Virus record (IMG/VR): IMGVR_UViG_3300044858_003666
Location: 1-39,186 of that record
Length of the DNA: 39,186 nt
Direction: 5' to 3' (one strand)
Source of the DNA: a virus
The first letter of the stretch is position 1, and each line of letters begins with the position of its first letter. The notes under the pieces are model-generated. The model did not search any database. It saw nothing but the letters and a program-made list of their open reading frames with translations, and was not told the origin of the DNA. Shown piece by piece: positions 12,593-17,695 of this stretch. The translations under genes and the position numbers were made by a program.

Positions 12593-12672
12593 AGAGCGCG
12601 GACCCGGCGTAGCCTCAGCGGTAGAGGCCATTGCGGTCGCGGGTTCGATTCCCGCCGTCGGGACTGCGCTCT
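12593..12672 (+). ncRNA. tRNA-like element 2 (D and T arms, no anticodon arm)
   Basis: Core 12603-12663 (61 bases): acceptor CCCGGCG/CGTCGGG with one G-T pair, linker TA, D arm GCCT-CAGCGGTAG-AGGC, then only ten bases, then T arm GCGGG-TTCGATT-CCCGC and discriminator A. There is no room for an anticodon arm, so it cannot decode. The acceptor is extended outward by AGAGCGC (12593-12599) pairing with GCGCTCT (12666-12672); together 16 of 17 positions pair. CCA is not encoded. A tRNA mimic, RNase P substrate or RNA-protecting structure is possible. Confidence 0.65.
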
Positions 12673-12704
12673 AACCGCCACTAGGAACCCTAGGAGGGTT
12701 GGGG

Positions 12705-12935
12705 ATGATGCAAATGTGGGTTTCCAAGGCTAAGGCTAAGGAATTGGGGTGTACGCACCACGCCCTGTTTATGGGCATCATCCCCGGTTTCTATGGGGAT
12801 GCAGATGGGCTTTGGGTATCGCGCAGCGACTTGCTTAACCCGCTTGAAAGCCTTTTGGTTTTTCTGTGGACAAGTCTTAGGGTAATCCGTGGCGAAGAAC
12901 CGGACTTTATGTTCATGGTGTCGCGCGAAATTTAA
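12705..12935 (+). CDS. Conserved small phage protein, unknown function
   Basis: 76 residues from ATG 12705; AGGAGG at 12692-12697 is seven bases upstream. The pattern KAKELGCTHHALFMGIIPGF, a Trp-containing middle and EEPDFMFMV near the end match small unnamed proteins I know from many phages (Lys-Glu-Leu-Gly-x-Thr-His, then Gly-x-Pro, then Glu-Pro-x-Phe-Met). A central hydrophobic stretch (ESLLVFLWTSLRVI) may be membrane-associated or a core helix. It is isolated in the RNA zone. Its stop overlaps one copy of a short repeat. Confidence 0.65.
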   Translation: MMQMWVSKAKAKELGCTHHALFMGIIPGFYGDADGLWVSRSDLLNPLESLLVFLWTSLRVIRGEEPDFMFMVSREI

Positions 12936-13528
12936 CCGCTTTCTGCCATGCCGCGAATACCTGCTGGCCTTATCCGGTGGGGAAAGCTGGCCAGCATCGC
13001 GACATGGCAGAGCGCGGCGTCTACAGGGCATAGCCCGCGAGGTCGCCTATGCGGCCCGCTGCGTTCATTCAAAGCCGCTTTCTGGCGGGCAGTTCCTGCC
13101 AGACTGCCCACCAGAGCGCGGCCAAGCGTTCACGTCGCATATGCTCCCCGGCGCGGGTAGAGTTGGGAGTCCATGCCTTCCGCCTTGCAAAAGGCAGCCT
13201 GACGAGCCGAAAGGCGAAACACGCAAGTGTCGCGTAGGCCCCCACTAGGAAGGTTGGTTTGGGGGACAGGCCCGCGCTCTGATTAAACCGCTTTCTGGCG
13301 GGTGCAGATTGTCAAGTCATTGGAGACCCGACTTGGCGTGGGCTGGCAGGATGGCCTCTGTCACTGCATCCACCAGAGCGCGGCATCCTTCATACACGCC
13401 ACTCCCCCGTACAGGCACCGGATAGGCGCGCTCACTTCATGCGCCGAGGGTCGTCACTGTCTCAGACATACGCCGTCGGACACTAGGCCCCGGTCACAGG
13501 CAATCGCTCCTGGCCGGGTGCTGACCAT
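12936..13528. other. Unassigned 0.6-kb stretch with short dispersed repeats
   Basis: No convincing gene. CCGCTTTCTGGCGGG occurs at 13075-13089 and 13288-13302 (a shorter form at 12934-12945), CCACCAGAGCGCGGC at 13108-13122 and 13370-13384 (core also at 13008 and 12592), its complement CCGCGCTCTG at 13272-13281, and CCACTAGGAA at 12678 and 13242. Several of these can pair with each other. The pattern suggests duplicated RNA or regulatory modules, or decayed tRNA-cluster DNA. Confidence 0.45.
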
Positions 13529-13566
13529 ACCGTTTAGCGCAGTGGTAGCGCGTCGGTCTCCAAAAT
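13529..13566 (+). other. 5' tRNA fragment (D arm and CCA anticodon loop)
   Basis: ACCGTTTA is followed by a D arm GCGC-AGTGGTA-GCGC and an anticodon arm TCGGT-CTCCAAA with a poor 3' strand (ATCCA). The anticodon would be CCA (Trp). Instead of variable loop and T arm, the complete tRNA-Trp begins three bases later. Its acceptor strand can pair (six pairs, one bulge) with the isolated 3' fragment at 14031-14037. Confidence 0.55.
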
Positions 13567-13569
13567 CCA

Positions 13570-13645
13570 GCCGGTGTGGCTCAATGGTAGAGCGGGGGTC
13601 TCCAAAACCCCGTCCGAGTTGGTTCGATTCCAGCCACCGGTGCCA
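13570..13645 (+). tRNA. tRNA-Trp (CCA)
   Basis: All arms are present: acceptor GCCGGTG/CACCGGT (first pair G-T), D arm GCTC/GAGC with AATGGTA loop, anticodon arm GGGGT-CTCCAAA-ACCCC (anticodon CCA), variable loop, T arm GTTGG-TTCGATT-CCAGC, discriminator G and an encoded CCA at 13643-13645. Length 76. Trp has a single codon, so a phage copy may boost translation of Trp-rich proteins or replace a host tRNA damaged by defence nucleases. Confidence 0.92.
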
Positions 13646-13664
13646 AAATCATGGAACCCCATGT

Positions 13665-14006
13665 ATGCCCTCAAAAAATCCTGAGGTCCGCGCGCGGAAC
13701 TCCCGTGCTTACTATGAAAGAAGTGGTGGTTTAGTCAGAGAAAAGACTAAGGTGCGTAACGCGGCCCTTAGGGCCAGAAACAGAGCGTGGATAAATGAGT
13801 ACATTTCAGGCAAGTGTTGCGCTGAATGTTCGGAAAATCACCCAGGCGTTCTGGACTTTCATCACATAGACCCAGAAACAAAGTACAAAGAAGTTGCCCT
13901 GCTTCTCCGCAATGCAGCATTGGACACAATCCAAGCGGAGATTGCAAAGTGCATTATCCTTTGTGCCAACTGTCACCGTAAGTTTCACTGGAATCAAAGA
14001 CAATAG
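13665..14006 (+). CDS. HNH homing-type endonuclease
   Basis: 113 residues from ATG 13665 (MPSKNPEVRARN). An Arg/Lys-rich N-terminal half (NAALRARNRAWINEY) is followed by CCAEC, VLDFHHIDPETK and CIILCANCHRKFHW: two Cys pairs and the HH...N...H set of an HNH active site. It starts 20 bases after tRNA-Trp, and its TAG stop directly abuts a tRNA 3' fragment. This arrangement suggests a mobile endonuclease gene that entered a tRNA locus. It may cut tRNA genes lacking the insert. Confidence 0.85.
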   Translation: MPSKNPEVRARNSRAYYERSGGLVREKTKVRNAALRARNRAWINEYISGKCCAECSENHPGVLDFHHIDPETKYKEVALLLRNAALDTIQAEIAKCIILCANCHRKFHWNQRQ

Positions 14007-14041
14007 TCCCGGCGAGGGTTCGATTCCCTCAGCGGGTGCCA
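14007..14041 (+). other. 3' tRNA fragment (T arm, acceptor strand, CCA)
   Basis: T arm GAGGG-TTCGATT-CCCTC (14014-14030), acceptor strand AGCGGGT, discriminator G and encoded CCA (14039-14041). No D or anticodon arm precedes; the HNH stop codon does. It either completes the 5' fragment at 13529-13566 or is an attachment-site remnant of the kind that copies the 3' end of a host tRNA gene. Confidence 0.6.
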
Positions 14042-14091
14042 ATCACCGATGGGGGTCACGTTCACGGCTGAATCATGGACGGCGAGACATA

Positions 14092-14227
14092 TTAACCGCC
14101 ACCCGGTATTAACCGCCAGTGGTATTAACCGCCACCGGGTCAACGCTAACCGCCAGTGGCACTTTACCCGCCACCGGGTCAGTGCAAGTGTTAACCGCCA
14201 CGGGGTAAACGCTAGCCGCCACGGGGT
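14092..14227. repeat. Seven degenerate direct repeats, iteron-like
   Basis: Consensus TTAACCGCCAcsGGGT starts at 14092, 14109, 14125, 14146, 14164, 14191 and 14212, spaced 16-27 bp. Six copies lie in the 3' end of the minus-strand gene below, where they encode a DPVAVN-type repeat, but the first copy lies beyond its stop. The repeat is thus kept as DNA, not only as protein. Confidence 0.75.
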
Positions 14228-14408
14228 CGGCCCCGCCCGCCATGTCGGCCTCGCCCGCTGGGGTGTCGCAGATCGGCGGATCGGCCAGCGCCCGCGCGAA
14301 AGCCTTGATCGCGGCATGGTGCAGCGGCAGCGCCCATAGCTTGACCTCAACAAAGCCAGCTTCGCGTCTGCGCTGTCGTTCACGTCTCTTTCGTTCAGTC
14401 GCTGTCAT
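14109..14408 (-). CDS. Basic, possibly ribbon-helix-helix protein with C-terminal repeats
   Basis: 99 residues from ATG 14408, with AAAGGG six bases upstream. A very basic start (ERKRRERQRRREAGF) leads into VEVKLWALPLHHAAIKAFAR, which resembles a ribbon-helix-helix DNA-binding domain (short beta strand, then helices). The last 40 residues are a degenerate repeat (DPVAASV, YPVAVNT, DPVAGKV, DPVAVNT) encoded by the direct repeats. It is translated together with the helix-turn-helix gene upstream (14 bp overlap). A regulator is likely; it might bind the repeats in its own gene. Confidence 0.6.
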   Translation of the reverse strand: MTATERKRRERQRRREAGFVEVKLWALPLHHAAIKAFARALADPPICDTPAGEADMAGGADPVAASVYPVAVNTCTDPVAGKVPLAVSVDPVAVNTTGG

Positions 14409-14652
14409 CTTCTGCCCTTTCATGGCTGTCTGTGGTGATCTGTGGCATGGTCGGCCACTCCGGCGGGCGGTAGCCTGCAAGCAACCAATGCAAGACCCTG
14501 GCCGCTACGGGATTCGGCCCGCGTGCCGTGCTGCGATGGTCCGGCAATTCCCATTTGCGGATCGTGTCCGGCGCGGTATTGAGGATGTGGCCTAGCTGAT
14601 AGACGGACAGGCCGAGCGACCTGCGCCCGGCCTTGAATTGTTCTGGTGTCAC
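14395..14652 (-). CDS. Helix-turn-helix regulator
   Basis: 85 residues from GTG 14652, chosen because AAAGGAACGCA stands right before it; an ATG 39 bases upstream has no ribosome site and lies in the leader hairpin. TPEQFKAGRRSLGLSVYQLG and HILNTAPDTIRKWE form the helix-turn-helix of plant/phage-type XRE regulators, with a C-terminal AARVLHWLLAGYRPPEWP. It probably controls the minus-strand accessory block. Confidence 0.75.
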   Translation of the reverse strand: MTPEQFKAGRRSLGLSVYQLGHILNTAPDTIRKWELPDHRSTARGPNPVAARVLHWLLAGYRPPEWPTMPQITTDSHERAEDDSD

Positions 14653-14682
14653 TGCGTTCCTTTCTCTGCGGCGTATTGGATG

Positions 14683-14715
14683 CGCGCCCATGTAGGGCGC
14701 GGCACCGATACGTCA
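14683..14715 (-). promoter_or_regulatory. Repeated leader module 1 (hairpin plus TGACGTATC)
   Basis: CGCGCCC-ATGTA-GGGCGCG hairpin (14683-14701, plus strand) and TGACGTATC (minus, 14715-14707) precede the helix-turn-helix gene. Module 3 has the same loop and motif. The rest of the 100-base gap holds a GGGCGGCACC segment and the ribosome site. Confidence 0.5.
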
Positions 14716-14752
14716 TGTGGTAGGGTGACAAGGTGCCGCCCTGTGAGGGCTG

Positions 14753-14965
14753 TCAAATCCGATCCCGGTCTTCCCATTGGACCGCAACGCCGGGAATGTC
14801 GGCGCGCTTGTCTGTGGTCCATTCTGCGTAACCGCCGCCGTCGCTGTAGTTGGCGTATTCCGCTTCGGCTTCGGCCACCTTGTCCATCGGCACGCGCAGA
14901 TAGATGACCTCGTTTGCAAATCCGCGCGGGCTGACCTTGAGCGTCTTGTATTCGTTGTTCGTCAT
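14753..14965 (-). CDS. Small hypothetical protein
   Basis: 70 residues from ATG 14965 (MTNNEYKTLKVSPRGF), with GAGGAGAGAGAC as ribosome site. Beta-like start (NEVIYLRVP), an acidic helix (KVAEAEAEYANY) and a Trp-rich acidic end. Function unknown. It stands alone between two repeated leader modules, so it is probably its own regulatory unit. Confidence 0.65.
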   Translation of the reverse strand: MTNNEYKTLKVSPRGFANEVIYLRVPMDKVAEAEAEYANYSDGGGYAEWTTDKRADIPGVAVQWEDRDRI

Positions 14966-15006
14966 GTCTCTCTCCTCTCTGGTTATCATGCTTGGCGCAT
15001 GTGATG

Positions 15007-15040
15007 GGGCCGGGATGATCCGGCCCGCACAGATGCGTCA
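15007..15040 (-). promoter_or_regulatory. Repeated leader module 2 (hairpin plus TGACGCATC)
   Basis: GGGCCGG-GATGAT-CCGGCCC hairpin at 15007-15026. TGACGCATC (minus, 15040-15032) begins with the TGA stop codon of the upstream gene, exactly as in module 3. An AGAGAGGA ribosome site follows. Confidence 0.5.
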
Positions 15041-15559
15041 TGCGGCCATTGTGATCTTGTCAGATGGTGCCGCCGGGACAATTTCGACCCTTAGGCCGCG
15101 ATGTTTGTTCGCCCGGCGTTTCTTGATCCGACCATCAACAAATGCCTGCGCCCATTCCGCCCGCGTTGCAGCGTTTGCCTGATTCCTGGCCTCGGAAGCA
15201 ATCCGATAGATCGAAAACAGCAAGGCAAACTGTAGCCGTTCCGGCATGGCCAGAATGTGATCCTTTAGCGCACCGCCGTCATAGAAGGATGGAAGTCGCC
15301 AAACCTCACGGCCCGCGCCATGCTGCACCAGGAGATACAGGTCGTTGTCAAAGCCGCGATTGGCCAGCTTGATCGTATAGCTGGCATAAGTGACGCCCCC
15401 GCCACACTCGGAATCGCCACGGAAAACCCGGCTTTCGCGTCCGGCTTTCTCGTACCCCGGCAGAGGTTCCGCCAAAATTGTGAAGCCGTCAAAGGCGGCG
15501 CAACGCCCCCGGTCGCTGACCTCGTACCCGTGGCCGGATTGAATGAATACAGATTGCAT
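15038..15559 (-). CDS. Hypothetical phage protein
   Basis: 173 residues from ATG 15559; AGAGAGGAACACTAC lies upstream. The N-terminal half is beta-rich with Gly (SVFIQSGHGYEVSDRGR, GGGVTYASYTIKL, LYLLVQHGAGREVWRL); the second half is helical (LQFALLFSIYRIASEARN) with a basic end (GRIKKRRANKHRGLRV). I do not recognise the family. Its stop codon is the start of leader module 2. Confidence 0.65.
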   Translation of the reverse strand: MQSVFIQSGHGYEVSDRGRCAAFDGFTILAEPLPGYEKAGRESRVFRGDSECGGGVTYASYTIKLANRGFDNDLYLLVQHGAGREVWRLPSFYDGGALKDHILAMPERLQFALLFSIYRIASEARNQANAATRAEWAQAFVDGRIKKRRANKHRGLRVEIVPAAPSDKITMAA

Positions 15560-15619
15560 GTAGTGTTCCTCTCTCTGGCGCGCATCATTGCGCTAGGTCA
15601 TGCTCTGGCGCATGGTGCC

Positions 15620-15651
15620 GCCGCCCATGTAGGGCGGCAGTCGATGCGTCA
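15620..15651 (-). promoter_or_regulatory. Repeated leader module 3 (hairpin plus TGACGCATC)
   Basis: GCCGCCC-ATGTA-GGGCGGC hairpin (15620-15638) with the same ATGTA loop as module 1. TGACGCATC (minus, 15651-15643) begins with the stop codon of the upstream gene. The sequence TTGACG followed 15 bases later by TACATG could be a weak promoter. Confidence 0.5.
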
Positions 15652-15975
15652 ATGGCTGCGAAGCGCGCGGGTTGCGTCCCAAGCGGAGCGGGCTTCCTCA
15701 ATGGTGCCAAACAGACCCTCTAAGGTGCTGGCGCAAGGGTCTTTGATCAGTGGCGAAAATGTATTTGCCGCCGATACTGCTTCGCGCATTCTTCGGTAGA
15801 AGCCCAAAGTGGAGCCGCAAGGCGCGGTCACGCAATAACGCGCGCGGCCCAATGCCAACTCTTTGTGTATAACAAAGGGTCCGATTTTCCGCCTTATCTC
15901 TTGCGCCATGCCGCCGCAGCCGGAAACTACGATGCCGGATTCCATGTAAATCCGCGCGGGAATGGCACTGCTCAT
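15649..15975 (-). CDS. Hypothetical protein
   Basis: 108 residues from ATG 15975 (MSSAIPARIYMESG), which overlaps the upstream stop by ATGA and has AAAGGAACG upstream. It shows IVVSGCGGMAQEIRRKIGPF, YCVTAPCGSTLGFYRR and a helical end (TIEEARSAWDATRAL). Two of the Cys sit in Gly-rich turns. No family recognised. Confidence 0.6.
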   Translation of the reverse strand: MSSAIPARIYMESGIVVSGCGGMAQEIRRKIGPFVIHKELALGRARYCVTAPCGSTLGFYRRMREAVSAANTFSPLIKDPCASTLEGLFGTIEEARSAWDATRALRSH

Positions 15976-15998
15976 GCTGCGTTCCTTTCCCGGATCGT
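15972..15998. repeat. 27-bp direct repeat, copy 1 (gene end plus ribosome site)
   Basis: Identical to 16130-16156. Each copy encodes the last residues (TIRERNAA) of one gene, the AAAGGAACG ribosome site and the ATG of the next, so it acts as a movable coupling joint. Confidence 0.8.
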
Positions 15999-16133
15999 CT
16001 GGCAAACTTCCATAGGGCGACCCAAAAAGTCCAACTCACGTATTCGCTTTTCCGCATCACGTTTGAAGCTGAAAAGGCCGGAAAGTTGTTCGCCGGTTTC
16101 TGCGTCTCTTACAAACCAAAATGGCGTCATCAT
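15972..16133 (-). CDS. Small hypothetical protein ending in RERNAA
   Basis: 53 residues from the first of two ATGs at 16133, overlapping the upstream TGA. Sequence TPFWFVRDAETGEQLSGLFS and RDAEKRIRELDF suggest a small alpha/beta fold. Its last codons (TIRERNAA) are part of the 27-base repeat that also ends the upstream gene and contains the ribosome site AAAGGAACG for the next gene. Confidence 0.55.
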   Translation of the reverse strand: MMTPFWFVRDAETGEQLSGLFSFKRDAEKRIRELDFLGRPMEVCQTIRERNAA

Positions 16134-16156
16134 GCTGCGTTCCTTTCCCGGATCGT
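16130..16156. repeat. 27-bp direct repeat, copy 2
   Basis: Second copy of the repeat at 15972-15998, start to start 158 bp. A 27-bp exact match in a non-homologous pair of genes points to recent duplication or gene shuffling at the joint. Confidence 0.8.
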
Positions 16157-16711
16157 GGCAGCGTTGCACCGCGCCAGATCGGCCAGGACATTGCGGGTCA
16201 CGTCAACCGCCTCGACAATCTCAGGAACCGGCATGGATCGGGAATCCAGATCGGCCCTGCTGTCATGCGCCATCTTGTGCCGCGTGACATAGACTGTACG
16301 TCTGCCCAAGGAATCGCGCTGAAATTCCCACTCATTAAGCGCGCGCAAAACCATGTGCGCCCGCTTGGCTTTGTAGTACGACACTGCGCACCGAGCAGCG
16401 CGCGCCCAATCTGGGGCGGCTATGGTCATCTTGTGGCACAGTGAAACGGTAATCACGGTGCCATCGGCAAAAAGAAAGTCTGCCCGCCGCGATGCATGGA
16501 ATGCGCCGCCGCGCCCGCTTCGCTGCGATTGCGTGTATTCGCACCACTCGCCAGCGCTTTCGATTTTGGGGGCGCGTGCCTTGGGCTGCAGGTGTTGCGC
16601 CAGCATGGCGGCAATGGCCTGCCAATCGGCAAGATCGGGCGTCTCACAAGCTGCGGTATAGGCGGCAAGGGCGGCGGGCTTGGTAGTCGGGTTGGTGAAG
16701 TCAAGCGGCAT
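16130..16711 (-). CDS. Hypothetical protein, first gene of the minus-strand accessory block
   Basis: 193 residues from ATG 16711 (MPLDFTNPTTKPAALAAY), with AGAGAGGACACAGACC upstream. The N-terminal part is helical (LADWQAIAAMLAQHLQP), the middle beta-rich (ADFLFADGTVITVSLCHKM), followed by basic helices (ARAARCAVSYYKAKRAHMVL). I see no catalytic motif and assign no function. The last residues come from the 27-base repeat. Confidence 0.6.
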   Translation of the reverse strand: MPLDFTNPTTKPAALAAYTAACETPDLADWQAIAAMLAQHLQPKARAPKIESAGEWCEYTQSQRSGRGGAFHASRRADFLFADGTVITVSLCHKMTIAAPDWARAARCAVSYYKAKRAHMVLRALNEWEFQRDSLGRRTVYVTRHKMAHDSRADLDSRSMPVPEIVEAVDVTRNVLADLARCNAATIRERNAA

Positions 16712-16763
16712 GGTCTGTGTCCTCTCTGTGGCGGGCTTCATTGCCCTGTGTCGTGTAGGTAGC

Positions 16764-16850
16764 AACGTGACGCGTCACGTTCAATGCCTGTAACAATACG
16801 TGAACGACATTCACGCCTCGCAATATGACTGCGCCGATACCGCTTATAAT
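16764..16850 (+). promoter_or_regulatory. Candidate late control region: two palindromes and a TATAAT box
   Basis: AACGTGACGCGTCACGTT (16764-16781) is a perfect 18-bp palindrome. CGTGAA-CGACA-TTCACG (16799-16815) is a related inverted repeat. TATAAT follows at 16845-16850 without a good -35 box, as expected of an activated promoter. Both half-site types share (A)CGTGA. The terminase genes lie downstream; the accessory block runs the other way, so the sites may serve both. Confidence 0.45.
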
Positions 16851-16866
16851 GGGCACGCCACACACC

Positions 16867-17106
16867 ATGCCACGCAAGCCCTGGCACCACAGCACAGAGA
16901 GCAACACAGCGCGCGGCTATGGCAGCCAATGGCGCAAGCTGCGTGCCAGCGTCATGAAGCGAGACAAGGGCCTGTGCCAGCTATGCCTGGCATCGCACCG
17001 CGTCATACCGGCCAGCGAGTGCGGCGACACCGACAAGCTGCACAAGGCGGCACATGGACAAGGCATCAACGGGCAGATCGGCGCGGCTCCACAGCCCATC
17101 GAATGA
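16867..17106 (+). CDS. HNH-like protein beside terminase, probably degenerate
   Basis: 79 residues if started at ATG 16867 (MPRKPWHH); in-frame ATGs at 16825 and 16849 are possible and none has a ribosome site. ARGYGSQWRKLRASVMKRD and CQLCLASHRVIP are the N-terminal half of the small HNH nucleases that accompany phage terminases. The expected DH motif and second Cys pair are missing: the chain goes CGDTDKLHKAAHGQ and ends early. It may be inactive or a fragment. Family members support terminase cutting in HK97-type phages. Confidence 0.55.
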   Translation: MPRKPWHHSTESNTARGYGSQWRKLRASVMKRDKGLCQLCLASHRVIPASECGDTDKLHKAAHGQGINGQIGAAPQPIE

Positions 17107-17218
17107 GTGTAGCAAAAGAGCAACAATGTGCATCAGCGCACAGTCGGCGGGTCCTTCCGGCCAATAAACGTATACGGGGCACCGAGGCGCGTGAGTTTTG
17201 TCTGTGCAAAAATTTGCA

Positions 17219-17695
17219 ATGGGGTCCGATAACCAGATGGGGCCTACAGTTTTGATAGGGAACAAAACGGAAATGGCTGCTTGGCTTGGCGTTTCCGCTC
17301 GGGCGCTGGACAAACACGAAGACCTTATGGTTCGGGATGGCCGGGGATACGACATCAAGGCAACGGTTGTGGCCTACTGCGCGCATATGCGGGGCATTGC
17401 ATCGGGGCGCGGCGGCGAGGAACAGGTCTTGGACCTGACGAAAGAACGGGCGCGGCTTGCGAAAGAGCAGGCGGACGAAAAGGAAATCAAGAACGCCATT
17501 CTGCGCGGCGAATTGTTGCAGGCTGGTGAGGTGGAAGTAACGTGGTCGGACTTTCTGCGGGGCTTGCGGTCGCGGCTTCTGGCGCTGCCTGCAAGGGTGC
17601 AGGTGGCGGCGGGGCTGACGCAGGCGCAGACGCTTGCGGTGGACCGGGAATTGCGGACTGCGCTATTCGAGGCAGGGAGCGATGCTGACGCCTGA
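17219..17695 (+). CDS. Terminase small subunit, Nu1-like
   Basis: 158 residues from ATG 17219; a TTG at 17198 and ATG 17237 are alternatives and no start has a clear ribosome site. NKTEMAAWLGVSARALDKHE is the winged-helix DNA-binding start of Nu1-type small subunits, followed by Lys/Glu-rich coiled coil (LTKERARLAKEQADEKEIK) and a C-terminal helix bundle that would bind the large subunit. It recognises phage DNA for packaging. The large-subunit gene overlaps its end by 14 bp. Confidence 0.8.
   Translation: MGSDNQMGPTVLIGNKTEMAAWLGVSARALDKHEDLMVRDGRGYDIKATVVAYCAHMRGIASGRGGEEQVLDLTKERARLAKEQADEKEIKNAILRGELLQAGEVEVTWSDFLRGLRSRLLALPARVQVAAGLTQAQTLAVDRELRTALFEAGSDADA

Noticed and set aside
14007-14041. 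Definite attachment site (attP) from the tRNA 3' end
   Set aside because: A tRNA 3' end is a typical attachment core, but no integrase gene is in the window and a matching 5' fragment lies nearby, so the split-tRNA reading is at least as good.
13529-14041. Group I or II intron in a tRNA anticodon loop
   Set aside because: The insert is filled by tRNA-Trp and the HNH gene up to the 3' fragment; there is no room for a catalytic intron core.
13806-14042. Minus-strand open frame beginning MAPAEGIEPS
   Set aside because: Antisense translation of the tRNA 3' fragment and the HNH gene.
14092-14227. CRISPR array
   Set aside because: Repeats are degenerate, spacers are 0-11 bases and no cas gene is nearby.
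13994-14383. Minus-strand open frame with repeated TPWRL/TRWRL and ESNPR
   Set aside because: Alternative reading of the direct repeats and of the tRNA fragment; the overlapping frame ending at 14109 has the better start and ribosome site.
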